From positions 19,788,270 through 19,852,269 of the forward strand of contig CM026426.1 of assembly GCA_014871385.1 (NCBI GenBank): a stretch of 64,000 nucleotides of DNA. Direction: 5' to 3'. The position numbers and the translations under genes are program-made. This document shows positions 27,791 to 41,900 of this stretch, one piece after another (within the stretch, counting starts at the first letter, position 1; each line of letters starts with the position of its first letter). The stretch is from Ceratodon purpureus (lineage: Eukaryota; Streptophyta; Bryopsida; Pseudoditrichales; Ditrichaceae). Below the pieces are notes generated by a model. It saw only the letters and a program-made list of their open reading frames with translations. It had not been told where the DNA came from and searched no databases.

Positions 27791-28695
27791 CTTGAAGCGG
27801 GAGAGAAACTCATTCCAGATGATGGTATTTGGGTCTCATCTAAACATAGATGAGATAGGTATAATTATCAAATTATGAATGCAAGACTTCTGTATATTAG
27901 AAACAAAAAATCGATAATTATAAAAACTAAAATTCCTATTTGGATTTTAATTTAATAAATGTGTTCACATTTAGTTTTTGTATGCGTATGAATTGGACAG
28001 GAATCCAATCATGTAATTGTTTGTTTTTTTCAATTAAAAGAAATAAAAACTGTAACAGTTCATTCTTATTGTTATTTTATCTTGAATTGATTTGATTTTT
28101 ATTATGTATCTTCGATACACTTGTCACTCAAATAATTTTTTTTGTTTATGTATCCCTTTTTAAAAAAAAAAAATTATTTTAAACTATTTATACCATTTTA
28201 TCATTTGTATTCTACTATTCATTGGTTATTCTTCATCCCCTTTTTACCCTTGGTCAATTTTATTATTTTTCAATCATCCTAGTGATTCTTATTTTTGTTA
28301 TTGTTGTTTTTCCGTTTTGTTGTCTTTCTTCCTCAACCCTTTTGTTGAGCATGATGTTAGTCATCCTGGAATTAGTCTCCTATCATTCCTTCAACTAACT
28401 TATCATTCAGTCTGGAGTCTATTTAGTAAATGTACAAGTGACAGTCTAGGGGTTCAGTAATTAATGGCAATGGCATCTTCAATGAAACTTGGGATTACTT
28501 TGTCACCATCGATTCATTAATGTCTACAACTTCGTACATTGTCTCGCATACAACCATCCAGAATGAAACCCTGTCGTTACGTCTATGGCTGTGTCTTAGA
28601 AATGTGGCTCCGCACTGTTCTTTGTCCATAGTTTTAAATTTGTCTAAGTTTTCTGTTTTTTTCTTCTGAGGGCGTATCCCTTGAATAACTCGGTC
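27791..28695. other. AT-rich intergenic DNA
   Basis: No gene, RNA or repeat could be supported. A minus-strand frame at 28495-28818 overlaps the start of the next gene and is a by-product of it. Confidence 0.5.
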
Positions 28696-30077
28696 ATGAC
28701 ATTCAAAAGGAGTAGAGGTTCTCGACAGCAGCGGACCAAGAACTCTGGTCCAAAGGATGCTGCTGAGAGTGGTGAGGAATTGATCCAGAATCCTGTAGAA
28801 GAGAGCTCTAGCGACCAATGGTATTTTGCAGAGGAATTTGATCAGCCATTTGACCTAGGGGATATTCAAGGTGATGTCCGCGAGAAGATGATCATAGCAG
28901 CTCCAATGTTGATGGGTCGCTATGCTGAGTATGGCAGAGAGTTTTTTACAGACGTAGTAGGCGTATGTGATCACGGACCTCTAACCAGGAATGTCGCGAA
29001 GGTCTACACCTTTATAAGGAACGAGGAGATTGGCGCAGTATGGAAGGAAGGAGCTACAAAGGGGCGCTACAAACTGGCTAGGTGTGAAGATCCTGAGCTG
29101 CTCAAGAAGTTTCGGCACCATTTCTTTAAGGTATATGGGAACAAGCCTCACAAACACCTACTTTCCGTTACGTTTTCTCAAGGCTTGTTATGCAACCTTT
29201 GTTCATAACAAGCCCGTGAATTGGTGCGCTGAGGCCCTTGACCGGCACAGTGCTCGATTGAAGAATGCAAGGAGAAATCCTGCTAAGTTGGGATCGATTG
29301 CCACTCGATGTCAAGTTGAGGGCCTTTGCAGAATTATACAGGAGTTGTCATGGAAGTCTGGGGAAGATGCCACAAATGTGCAAGAACTGTTAGCTGATCA
29401 GGAGGAAGAGCGTGGGCGTAGTAATGAGATGATTTCTGTCAAGGTTGTCTTTGAGGATTCTGTGAAGAGATACGATGCAGCCTTGGAGAAGATGACCATT
29501 GAGGCTTCAGATGTCGCGGAGGAGGCTCTGAACTCGAAGTATTCAGAATTACAGAAGAAGTCAAGGCGCGTCTTAATTGAAGGGGGAGCAGCGCAGGAAT
29601 ACAAAGGCTTTGACAAGTGAGATGGAGTCCATTTCAGTTCAGATTGCAAAGCTACGAGATTCTGATTCTCAACTACAAAGTCGAGTACTTGAACTTAGGT
29701 CAGAGGTAAATAAACACAAGTTCTCTCTCAAACCATCCACTTTGGCATGGGAGAGCGCTAAGGCTAATGTGGAGAAGGTTAGAGGGAAAATGCTAACCAT
29801 GAAGATTCCAAGAGTTTTCGAATATCCGCATGAGTCAATACCTCCTTTGGGTATTTTGGGGCAGGGTACATTTTCTTACTGCGGCTTAGGCTTTGTTTGG
29901 AAAGCCGCGGTTCTATCTTCCTGTGGATGCTTCTTGCATCCTTCTTGCGTTGCAGAATTGGTTGCTAGTCAAAATTACAAGTGCTGAAAGTGTAAGGACC
30001 AGCTTCTTGCATCATTGCCCTTACATTTTACTGGGCAATGGGTTGCTCAGTTTGGTGGAGAGTTGGACCAAAGTTAG
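28696..30077 (+). pseudogene. Decayed coiled-coil/RING-like gene (copy 1)
   Basis: From ATG at 28696 the frame encodes a basic N-terminus (MTFKRSRGSRQQR), an acidic linker, then FDLGDIQGDVREKMIIAAP, FFTDVVGVCDHGP and RYKLARCEDPELLKKF. Further on come a helical region, a long coiled coil (about 29400-29790) and a Cys/His block with CGCFLHPSC followed by a Cys pair. These parts lie in three reading frames with a stop inside the Cys/His block, so the gene is broken about three times unless short introns explain some shifts. The order matches the locus at 53372-55392. The first part also matches the accessory ORF of the CACTA element at 35809-37382. Function is unknown; a RING-like end would suggest ubiquitin ligase or chromatin roles, but this is only a guess. 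Confidence 0.6.
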
Positions 30078-31990
30078 TAAAAGATAGTAAAAGAGAAGAG
30101 TCTAAAATCTGGAGCTAGTGCACATGGAGCCAAAGGATAGAAAACAATTGTAGTATGTTTGAATTGAAAGAGACAATACACTTTGATGACAATTGTATTT
30201 GGTTGCTCTTTGTTCTTGAATTCCGCAAAAATTATGTACTTCTTTTAATACTTCTGTTTTTCAGCACCTTGTTTTTTAGTATTATTTTCAATATGAACTA
30301 TTTTACCTCTTCTCCCACAAAATCAGCATTCAAATTTCTCACCATTATGTTAATTTAGAAAATGTAGTTTCAGTGATACTATTATATAGTTGATTTTCTA
30401 CGCGAATTTTAAAAAGAATAACTGTTATCTTCGAATACTGACATTGATCCTAAATGAATACACAAGGCAAGTGGTGTTCTACTGTTATATAAAAAGAATT
30501 CTACGACCATTGGATTTTTCACTACTCTGTTAGAAATCCAATATATATTCCAAATGGAAAAGGTCGTTTATATTAGAGGGTTGAAGTAGACTATGGGATC
30601 AGTTAACGCTCAAATGTGAGATGAAACTGCAGTTTAAGCTATGAAGAAATTAAGTGGTGTCATTACATTTATAGTCGAAGTTGTCATACAATCTGATTTT
30701 AGGGGTTCATCAAGTCTAAATTTTATTCCAAAACGTTATTGTGTAATACAAATTCAATAAGCAGATGGATTTACTACTTTGTAGAATTACTGTAGGATGT
30801 TAAATCTATGTTAATAAATGAATGATAATAGAACCATATATCTTAAAACATGGATATATAGAATAATAGATGGTAGAAAATAATACCTTAGTATAATGGA
30901 TTGATTGTAGCTTGAATAATGAACATCTATATTTTTATTTGCATACCAAAGTAATGTTCGGTAAATTGATGGTAAAATTCAAGTTCATGAGTGTAATATC
31001 TATATAATACAAACGGAGCACATGAGGGAGAGTAACTTGTATCTATTGTAGAGCAAAATTCTGATGATATCCGTACTAAGAAGAGCCAGAAATCAGAGAC
31101 TACTCATGGTGGTTATGTGAACCTTGCCTCATACTCAGGAGGGCTTGCTCATGAGGACACGAGCTTGGAGTCGTTATATCCCAACAGCTGAGTGGATAGA
31201 TTCTCAAGCAGGACACGCTTGTGACATCTCTGGGGCAACATAGGGCTGCATATCAGCAGGACTCTATACTTTACATAAACTTTTCCTTCACTACTGCATT
31301 AGTGGATTCCACTAGAAATTCATTTGTTCAAGCGGGGCTCTGATGGTTGCCACTGAGTTTAAATCTATGATATCCTTTAGCTATCAGATTTTCTGAGGAC
31401 TCACGGAAAGTTTTGGAGTTGAAATGGTACAGCTTACGTTGCTTATAGACTCAAGTTGAATTGAGATCAAGAGCGTGACATAATTGTAATTGTAAGTGAT
31501 AGTATATTCCAGCATGGAGTCAAACATTTTCATATTAAAACCATCTCCTATCTCTGATAGAATTTTTGTATCCATGGAGTTCAGAACTGGATAAATAAAG
31601 ACATAGTCCGATCTAGGAATTGACAATGGTACTTAGTTGTCGTTTGTAACACTTGGGAGATGCAGGATAAAACCCGCTCAAAAGAGACCTTATATGCAAA
31701 CTTCCAGAAGATGTTGACAATAAGTAAATTCATAGTACTTCTCTATCAGAAATAAGTCCGTATTTAAGTTCCTTCAAAGTAAGTTGGTACCGCGTAGACC
31801 CAAAGAATCCAAGCACCCAAAAAGAGCAAAAACAAGTACTTTCTAATATTGTTATTAAATCCACAAGTTCTGTCAATTGATGGATTAAAGTCAAAGATTG
31901 TGCTTCCATAGTGCTCATGAAGTTAAGGATGCTCTTGCAGTGAGTTATAAAGCACAAAGCATGTCATGAAGAGTTGGAAACGTACTTATG
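30078..31990. other. AT-rich intergenic DNA
   Basis: No supported gene. Small minus-strand frames at 31384-31626 and 31730-31957 have no recognisable content. Confidence 0.5.
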
Positions 31991-32170
31991 AAATGTTACT
32001 TTGAAGTAGTTGTATTACATTAGTCAAAATGTTACTTTGAAGTGGTTGTATTGCATAAGTGAAAATGTTACTTTTGAAGTAGTTGTATTACACTAGTCAA
32101 AATGTTCCTTTGAAACAATTGTATTACATTAGTAAAAATATTACTTTGAAGTAGTTGTATTACATTAATC
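31991..32170. repeat. 36-37-bp tandem repeat, about 5 units
   Basis: Five imperfect units with cores AAATGTTACTTTGAAGTAG and TTGTATTACATTAGTC follow head to tail. Units differ by single-base changes and one-base indels; the fourth is the most diverged (CCTTTGAAACAATTG). Confidence 0.88.
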
Positions 32171-34913
32171 GAAGGAGAAAGGTTTGAACAAAGAAAGATT
32201 TAAATTGGAAGAGGCCCAAGAGCAAGCGCAAACCTAACTTCCTAGACAGCTGCTTGACAATGCTACACACCTTTCAACAAAGCCTTCCCTCAAAGCAATA
32301 AAAATGTTGCCTACTTTCCTCTAAAGCCCTCCTCCGTTGTTTAGGCGGCTTCCACATCTTCAATTTGAACTGCACCTCCTTCCATGCCACATATGGTACC
32401 TTTGTACTTGCGCAGTGCCAAGTTGTGCCACATTTGTACGCACTGAAAATTTTCAGTAAGGTATACACACCTATGACCGATAACTTAAACATTTCAGCAT
32501 AGTAAATCTTGGGTTTTCAATAAGGAGTTATTTTTCGTGCACAGTATCATAAGGTTCATGAAGAATGAGCATTTTTTCAAAATTAATTCAGTAAAATTCA
32601 TAATACTACAAATTTTTTTGTTCAAAAGTTAGGTGCATCCATAACCAACATATAGGTGTACCAATGACCGACAATACTTTGATTCCGTCACACTCACAGA
32701 GGCATTCTATTGGAGGATGCATCCTAAATCTACTGTTCATAAAATTTTTGGCTACTTATCTGTCATGGGAAGCCTACATATCAGTCACGGGTTCATTCAC
32801 CTTCATGGGTGTGTATACCTTAGATTCAACCATATATGTATCAGTGTTTTTTTTTTTATGTTTTTTTTCTTGAAGCCTAACTGGCGACTTAAAAAATATT
32901 GGGAAAGAATATTTGGCGAAATCTTAAGCTTACAATCATGTTTTAATAGAATTCCTTTATAATTTGGTAGTCTTCTTCATAAAATCAGGCTACTTTTACA
33001 TAAAATGTTAAGAAAATATGGCAAAAAAATTCAATTTTTTCCCATTTCTTCCCTTGACCCCTAAAAAGCCAGCCGTTTTTGGAAGCTCCAAGTTCCAAAA
33101 CTGTCATTTTTGACCGCTTTGTGGGAATGACAATTTGGACCAATTTTTTTTCCTTTTTTTTAGACATCTAACCATAAGCTCTTGTACTTTGCCCTCTTAA
33201 GAAGTACTGATGAAATTTTCAACCGTTGGATGTTTACCATTTGTGAGATTATAATGTTCAAAGTTGCAGCAAAAGTTTTTTTGGGTATAAACCGAACGAC
33301 ATAGGATAAATGGTGAAAATGGGGACTTGATGTTCATTATTCCAAAAATTTTGCTCATATTTTTTTCCATGTAGGTAATCAAGTTGGGAACCTCCATGCA
33401 AAATTTTAGAGACTTATTCCTTTATTAGAACCTTCATAACAATTATTTACTAGAAGAGGGTCTAAAAACCGTGATATCGTAATTTGTAAAACATGTATGA
33501 CGTTACGCATACTTGGTTTTAGAAAAATCTAAACAGTGGTTAGGTGCCTTTATACATTTTTTTATTTTTGGGCGAAATTATTTTTGAAAAATTTCAAAAT
33601 CTCAAATTTTGACGAATTTTGAAAGAAATAATTCAAAAATTTGAAGCTTGTCTTTGTAATTTTTGAAGGCTCCCCTTGTAAAATTGGTTTATTTTTTGAC
33701 TTGGGTCTCTTTGGAATTTGAATGGTGGTTTGGTTATGAAAATATTTCAAGAATTTTTTTTTTTTTAAAAACCATAATTTTAGGCTGTCCGTTTTGGACT
33801 TGAAACCTAAAATTTTTAGATGAAGGTCTTGAATTTGGAATTTGGCTTTGAAAATTTTGGGCTTTCTTGGATTTTTAGGGGTTAACAAAAGAGAAATGCC
33901 ATATTTTGTAGAGAAATCTACCGAAATATAGCCACTAAAAAAAAAAGCTGATATGTATGTACATAGTTGACTCTGGTTCATAATAACCACCCTGAATAAA
34001 GGGCCTTTAACCTTTAAGGATACTTTGCGTATGCTACATGGGCTTTTAAAATCCTGCAATTTAGTGCCACCTTTCAATAGTAGGGTTATGTAGGAAAACT
34101 AATTGTTGTAAGTTAGTTTTTATTGATTTGTTTACTTTGTTAAATTTTATGTGTGTTTGTAATGAAAAGCTTTGGTTTGAAGGTTTTGTTTTTTATTCAT
34201 TTGTCTATGATCACCTTAATCCCTAGATCAGCTCCTTTTATCCCAATTGGATCCATTCGATTGCTGGCAACTTGGATGCAGTAGTAAAAAGTAATATTTT
34301 GGCTTGAAATTTTCATGGAGCAAAATTTTTATTGCAACCTTAAAGTGTGGTTTTTTTTGGTGAATTTATGATTTTTGAAAATTATTTTGTTGAATAATGT
34401 ATTTCCTTTCAAATCTCGGTACCTAATAACCTTTTTATTTTGAAAATTTATTCTTATGATGTTTTTATTTGTAATCTATTCTTAATCAAATTCCTATTGA
34501 AACCATCAACTTACCCAAGTTGTAGCATACATGAATTTTACAAAGAAAAGCTTTGTAAAATATTATATTTTGCCCAAAAAAACATTTCATAGTTGCTTAA
34601 AAAAATTTATAGCTTACTTTAATCTTTATAGTCTTATAAAAGAAGAAAAATTGACGGTCAAATTTTGATTTATAAGTATTATATCAAGTAAGTTTTTAGA
34701 TCTTACACCTAAATATACTAAAAAAGATCAAATTAAGATATATTAGGCATAAAGTAGAGAAGAGTCCATGTTGGTAGTTTTGTTCAACTTGATACCACAT
34801 GTAACATTCTAAACTCCAAGCCTTTACTTCCAAAGGCTAAGTTCTTCGCATAGCCACTTATTTAGTTTGCGTCACCTATAAAATCAACAAGTTTAACATC
34901 GCGTTAGACCATC
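32171..34913. other. AT-rich flank left of the CACTA element
   Basis: No supported gene. The 171-residue minus-strand frame at 33562-34077 is Lys/Phe-rich and follows from AT-rich composition. The frame at 32274-32492 (minus) has a slightly more protein-like segment (KEVQFKLKMWKPPKQRRR) but no partner exons; it may be a transposon relic. Confidence 0.5.
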
Positions 34914-35026
34914 CACTAGTAGAAAGAGGTGTCAAGAACACCGAGCATTTACACCGAAAACAGAGAATGGTGTAAATTATTTTTGGCATTGCGTCCTCGT
35001 TGGTGGAAAATCATTTTCGGTGTAAA
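34914..35026. repeat. CACTA left end with subterminal motifs
   Basis: Starts with CACTAGT. The motif TTTACACCGAAAA lies at 34948-34960, AACACCGAG at 34938-34945, GGTGTAAA at 34969-34976 and the inverted TTTTCGGTGTAAA at 35014-35026. Alternating orientations of TTACACCGAAA are typical of subterminal transposase-binding sites in this superfamily. Confidence 0.8.
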
Positions 35027-35808
35027 CAGATTGTTAGCACTGTTGGGCGGGGGCTATTATTGCAGTCAGTAATCGTTCCGGGAAAGACGACCAATGAGCA
35101 AGTGCTTCCAAGTTGTGGAACCTCGGCGACTAAAAATCTTACCCCCGGTGACAAATCTGAGGGAATTTTGTGGCCCCGGTGAACAGTGTTCACTTTGAGT
35201 CCGCGCAGGTTTGGTCCTTGTGGACGGAACTTCATCCGCGGTGGGCCGTTTTCACTGATGTTATTTCCACATGTGTTGTTTTCACTTATTGCGTTAGAAT
35301 AATTGTTTTACCATACATATTGTGATGACCTCCGAATATCATCGCAGTATCAACCGGTCCTAGTAAACAAGCCACATCAGGTAACGTACATGGATCCAAA
35401 CATGAGTGTTTCAATTTTGATCCGACTGTATTTCAAAATGCCACTTACGAATTCGTACAAGTAGGGGCTAAAATGTCAATGTATCCATTTCTGATTACTC
35501 ATGCAGATAAGAGAAGTCTTTAAAACTCCGTTTGTGAATCCGAGGTACTGTCTAAATTGCCCGACCCTCCAGTTTACTTAATCGTCTTCTTACAAATGGT
35601 AGAACCCATTTGAAAACAGATCCGCTAATATGTCGGTACACATTGTTTTAAAAACTGAACTTGACATCAAAAATAAATTTCAACAACTATCACGGGTAGA
35701 GCCATGAGTGTCTATCTCTAGCACTTAACTCTCTACCGCTAATTCGAATACAATCAACGTTAACGCATTCTCGAACTGCAGATGATAGGCACCGAAGTCG
35801 TCAAATTC

Positions 35809-37382
35809 TCACAGTGTTGCGAGTACGGCCGAAAGAGCTTTGAGCTGGTTGAGTGACGCGTCCAGTTCTCGCTGTCTCTCCTTCATTATGATCTCTGCAG
35901 CTGCGAGATCCTCTGCAATTTTGTGAACTCTTTCCCTTTGTCTCTTTAGCTTGAATTCCCACGACTGTAAACGAGTATAGGCAACCCCGCAATTTTCATG
36001 CCAAGATTGCAGCAGGTTCTCACAAACACGAGTGAAAGTATTCATTGCCTTCTTCTGGTCCGCTGTTGCAGGTGCCCCTTCGGCGAATACAGCCGCCTCC
36101 AATACCTCACGAGCTCGAACAAATTCCAGCTGCGCTGTGTCGTGGCTGTCCGATTTCTCTGCGAACTTGCGCTCTATGAACCTAAGGTGACCTCTTTCTT
36201 CCTGCAGGCGTCCTCGTATGGTTTTGACCGTCTTCCCCGCACCGTAGCAAGACATGTACATCTCAGAGCGCTTGAGCTCCAACGAGCTAGTCATACTGGA
36301 CCGCAGGGTGACCAGAGCCTTCACAGCGTCTGCGGGGATGGTTTGGCCTGTGACATTCGCTGCGTTGCCGTGGTTACTTGCTTCCCCGAAGATGATGGGC
36401 ACTTTCAGCACTAACTCCCCACCTTCGGATTTCACACGAACAGTCACCTTTCGAACTGGAGCAGGAGTATCACCTGAGGTCGGTGGGGAATTGGCTCTCG
36501 GAGGTAAGTCGGCGGTGTCAATCCGAGTCTGCACATTCATGTCGCCTAAGTTGACATTGCCTTCCATAATGTCGTCGTTGTCGTTCATGTTGCTATTGTT
36601 TTCCATTGCGCCGTTGTCGTTGCAGATATTGACGTTGTTCCCTACAGTTGTGTCGAGAAGAGAAGAACCACCATTGACCTGCCATACAACAGGGTTAGCT
36701 ACAGCCGAAAAAACGCTCTTGTACCCAGAGATCCGTCCCCTTCCACATGGTACTAAAATTTCAAAACTTAGAACTCCAAGCATTCACATGCATGCGCTAC
36801 ATACTACTCATAAAACCTTAAATTCCAGAAGACGATTGTCAAACAAAACATACTGCATGGACATGTTACCGCCAGGTGGGACTGACCAAAACTAACACAC
36901 AAACGCAAAGTCGACACACAATGTGAGAGATCTGGTGGACTTACCTCGCGATTGGTGAGCGGCATGATCATTTGCAGGGGTGGCATGGGAGCGGTGAGGT
37001 GGGCGAATTCGTCAAGTAGTGGCGGTACGCCGGTCTGTGACTGATGGGGATGTGTCGCTTTGAAAGCGAATTCTGCCCAATTCACTTGAACACCCATTGC
37101 TTCCCCAAGCAATCCTCTTGAAAAATGAAACGGTAGAACCCCCTTAACCAGCCTTGGCTGCTGTAACACACGGGCAAAGAGATCCTGAACATAATTCAGG
37201 TACTCAGGAACGCCCTGGTCGTGGAACGTATATCCGGAGCCAACTTTATCTCCCCAAAACTCATCCAATGCGTCTCGCTATGGCATGCATTCTGTGGGCG
37301 TGACAGTAGGGATTAGCCCCTCATTAGAGAGACGCATAAACTGTACGAACCAAGGGATGGAAGATGCTTCTGGGATCGCCAT
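35809..37382 (-). CDS. CACTA accessory gene, coiled-coil protein
   Basis: Two coding segments on the minus strand, 37382-36945 and 36678-35809, join in phase 0 through a GAG/GTAAGT donor and a TGGCAG acceptor. The first begins MAIPEASSIPWFVQFM and contains a block ending in PEYLNYVQDLFARV, GVLPFHFSRGLLGEAM and VNWAEFAFKA. An in-frame TAG at 37280-37278 lies within it, so either an upstream exon bypasses it or the copy is broken. The second segment has an Asn/Asp-rich stretch, then VTVRVKSEGGELVLKVPIIF, then a long coiled coil rich in Arg/Glu to the stop. The first block aligns with the two decayed genes at 28.7 and 53.5 kb. Function is unknown; as the gene is downstream of the transposase on the same strand it may be an accessory DNA-binding or assembly factor. 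Confidence 0.6.
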
Positions 37383-38925
37383 ATTCGCAAGGGCTCGCGC
37401 AGCTCTGACCCTTTACAGCGCTCTACGACAAGGAAAGCTATGAGCAAAAATCCACCCACAGATGAAGAAGGAAGAGTTTAGGAGTCAAGAGAGGCATTGA
37501 GACGAAGAACAAGTGAGATAAAAATGATGAGCCACGGAGATTATATGGGACCAGAACGCTGTGCAGATGGCCAAGGCTCTACAAAGAGGAAATACCTAAA
37601 ACTTGGGGGAAATCGCCAGCGGAATTGATGGACGTGCGACATGTTCGATGGGATGGCTGAGTACTGTAACAATAGCGCAGTAAGAGAAATCACATAATGA
37701 GGATATGGAGGATCGCATATCAAGGATTTGGAAATCCGAGGTATCATTATGAAAAGAAATGTACGCAGACCATCAAATCATAGTGAGAATTGATCTCACT
37801 AAAAAGGATGATTAGTGACTGCATATTTGTTAAACACTAGCTGGGTGAAGAATGTGCAACTAGATTGGACCAGAGCAACGACTGTTTTGCTATTGGAGCT
37901 GATATTGAAAACGTTTCAAAACGAGGGTGAGCTGCAAGGAGCGACCATACTCACCTTGCACCAGTATCTGCTTGCTGTCAATCACCTTCTCCTTCTCTTT
38001 CACTTCAAAGCAAGCCATCTTCTCCATGGAGCCCTAATGCCTGCTCTGCCACATGTGAATGAAGATACCAAGTCTCAACGATACTCTTGCAGACAGAATC
38101 AGCCAGACCCGACGGTGTTCAATCCGGGTATTCAATGCTCTTCTGTCCTTATCTGAAGCCTCAAAAAAACACATCAAATAAAACCTTCAGCAAGAGAATT
38201 TCTTCGACCACTCGCTGATCATTAAGCTGGAAAAGTCCTCCAGGGCAAATTCTCACTAAGAAGAAAGGAGAGCTTCTACAGGGACCGAAGGGTAGCTTAG
38301 AGATCTTCAGAGTCGACATAACCTTCCGATTCAAATTTCTCATCAATGGCCACTTCTTCTTACGTATACTCCGTGGCGTCAAAGCTATCATCTGCTGCAG
38401 AACTTCCTGGGCGTGATATTCATCCTCTCCCGCTTGCACAGTACGCTCCCTACAATTGAAGTTCGCAAATGAGAAAAGCAGAGGTTCTATGTACCTGGAA
38501 GAATGAGAAGCTTATATTCAGGCCCTCCCACGCATGGACAACTAATCGTTTCCGACGAAACGATGTCAATTTGGTTTGCCAAACAGTGCAAAATTTACGA
38601 CACCGATTGTTTAGTCAATAATTCAGGTTTCGTAAGCCTATGTCATCGGGTAGAACAAAAAGAGTAGAGTATAAAAACAACAATTCTGAATCAAATTAAT
38701 CTGCTCTAAAAGCGGCATGCAAGACGTTAGAAGGGATCTCATGCTGAATCAGATATTCTAACGTGAAATTCTTGAAATAATATTGACGCTAGCTAAGTTG
38801 TCATGGACGATAAAGATTAATTCAACCCACTACTGATCAAGAATTATGAATAATTCGGAGTTTGCATACGAGTCAAGTCGACCAGTGGCATATTGGATGG
38901 ATAAACGTACCTGACATAGAATTCT

Positions 38926-41900
38926 CTACTCTACGTATTGGATCTCAACCTCATCTTCAAACTGCGTGTCATCTAGGTGGGCTACATCCTCTAGGTGTTC
39001 TTCTTCGCGCACAAATGCGTTGAAGCGTTCCACTGGAACCTCTTGAGCCTCTGCTTGGGGAAGTGGTTCTTCACGTGACGTGCCTCCTTGATGGTTACCA
39101 GACCATGTGCTCAAGGTGGGCCGTGTTGAACCTGGGGCACCGAACAAATGAACTTCCCGATCACCTTCAATTCGTTTACTGCGTGGATCATGTGGCAGCA
39201 CCACCTTCCATGCTGGATCAGAGGCATTACATACAAAGAAAACCTGCGAGACGTTTGAAGGATAAACATATGGATTATCAGACAGTGAGCCTTCTCGACA
39301 AAGGTACTGAACAATCCAGAAGCCATAACTGTCCTTCCGCACGACTCGGCGACCTTGGTCCCTTGTCTTTATCCATGAGCCCTCCATTACTACGGGGTTG
39401 AGTCTTCCATAGTTCACCAAGATTATGTTCCTTAGAATCCCAACATCTATCTCGGTACAGGTCGGTGAGGTAGGTATGGCTGCAATGCCACTGTCGAATG
39501 TAACTGTGGAGGGCTGTGTCTCGCTAGTGCACATGAAATGAGAGCCATAAGCCCACATGGCGTGGAATGACCATGCATGCTGCGAAGGGGGGCAATGGAG
39601 TGCCGCTAGTTCTGCTGAGACTGGGAAATCGGCTTCCTTCAGATGCCTCACATGTGCATTCAGCCATGGGGCAAATTTTGGGAACGGGTTCGTTAGGTCC
39701 GGTGGGTACTGGATTTACGATCCTCTTGGGCGACGCACTGCATTAGCGAAGGTTCGACGTTGAAGCCTGTACAGATTAGTTTGCTCAGTCCACTCCCTAA
39801 GGAAGAAATCAGATGTCACCCCAATCAGTGAGAGCTCTGTCATAAGAGAAAGAGGAACTACCAAGGAAATCAGCACAACATATCAACAGTTCTCAAACAC
39901 AGGTGTCAGATCTCAAAGGTGGGCTGAAACATACCCGTGCAGTTCTTCCGTATGTACTGAGTGAGTAATTACATACTCATGTATCTGCTCCATCTCTCTG
40001 TCCGTGAGCAACTTGGGCTTTGGCTTTCCAAGTAGACACTCACCCGAATCTTTAAGTTCCTCTTCTGGATCCCAGACTCTAGACCTACTATGCTCGTATA
40101 ATTCAAAATACTCAGTACAAAATCCGAGGCTTTCATCAATCATGTAAGTGGTAGCCATCCCTGCTTCGGGTTTAGACTTATCCCGCACGTATTTTGTGAG
40201 AATTCCCAGATACCTCTTAACTAAGTAACACCACCTTACATGGACCGGACCACATATTTCTAACTCTCTCACTAAATGAATAACAAGATGAGGCATAATA
40301 TCAAAAAACCCGGGTGGAAAGTGAACCTTGAAGAGGCATAGGACTTGAGCTGCGCAAATACAAAGGGATTCAATCTCAGAGATGCGAATTACCTTCGCAC
40401 ATATTTGCTGGAAGAGGTTTCCTAGTCTGATTATTGTGTCTCGTACTCCACGGGTGAGGCTATGGCGAACCGCGGCTGGGAGAATTTGTTGTACTAGTAT
40501 GTGGTGGTCATGGCTTTTGAGCCCCATCAACCTCTTCTCTCCAATGTGCTTGGTTAATGTGGAGCTGTAACGTGAAGGAACATGTGTGGTGGACACTCGG
40601 TCCATGAATTCTGTCTTCTCCCTCTCTGAAAAAGTGTATGGTGCCTTGGGTTTTACATAATTACCGGAAGGTCCAAGCATCAAATGCAGATTGTGCATTT
40701 TCCCAGCCTGCTCCATGTCACGTCTTGTCTCCAGGGTGTCCTTGTCTTCAAAAGGTGGCGCATCAGATTGTTGCTTACATTGCGTTCAATGTGCATCACA
40801 TCTAATGTGTTGCGTATTGGAAGCTCCTGCAGGAAAAACACATATGATAATCAACCATTTGGACCAGATTTCATGAGCTTGACAGAGCAGCATTTCACTG
40901 GAAATAACAGTTAGTCCTGATTATGCGGATGCGGATACAACAGGTTCTTGTAGCGCCAAAACTTTGTACGGGGACAAATAGCTAACATGTTGGTACATAA
41001 TACAACGTGAAATTTTGGAATCAATTAGGGAGCTAGAGTATAAAACAGAACCCAGTGACAAAAACATGGATCGGATAGATGTTAGACCGCTATGTATGCA
41101 ACGCCTGTCGCCCACATTCGAACAAAACAACTCCAATTTTTAACCTGTATTGGGAAATGGAAAAGATTTACAGGAATTTGGGATGTAATCGATTCTGAAA
41201 GGTGTTTGTTTCAAAAAAAGAAAAAAAGAAAAAAAAAAAAAAAAAACTCCATGGCCTTCGTTGTGTACACGTAGAGCCTCTGTAAGCCAGCATCTAGCAA
41301 TTGGAGTACAAGGTGTATTACTTCAATCTTCTGCGCCCCACCTTTTCTTTTCTGATGCTAAACTTCTTGGTACCATACCAAACTTTTGGAATCCACACGT
41401 ACTCTGACAAGTATAGTACATCAACCTCTCTATATTGTGACCGAAGAATTTATGGAGAACATGTTTCGATTAACCCCGGTTTGGAACATAGAACAGTCAG
41501 GGTCAGAAACAAAATCTATTAGCACTGGAGCTACTCATTTGATAATAGAGGATACATCGACATTTACCTCGCCGATTCTTACAATGAGTACAACAGGGCA
41601 CAACGAATGGGAGCTAACTCTCGCTTAAAAGACAAAACTCCCGGTCAAATCATGTAGTGAGCCTGTAGAGGATTGACAGATTGGTACCAAAGTAGAAAAT
41701 TAGAAAAACTAAACGGTAGATGCAATGCTCCAGCGTCCAGGGGCTCACAGGACTCGTACCTAACCACATATCCTTAGTAAAAAACTCATAGCAACTAATG
41801 CTGCATGGTGCTGAATCAACCGAATGCTCGGGCATCAACTCATGGAGCTCCAACTTATCCGTCGTACTGCACTGGTGGTAGAATCAACTGGCAAGGAACT

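Noticed and set aside
33562-34077. 171-residue minus-strand frame
   Set aside because: Lys/Phe/Ile-rich, low complexity and explained by AT-rich DNA.
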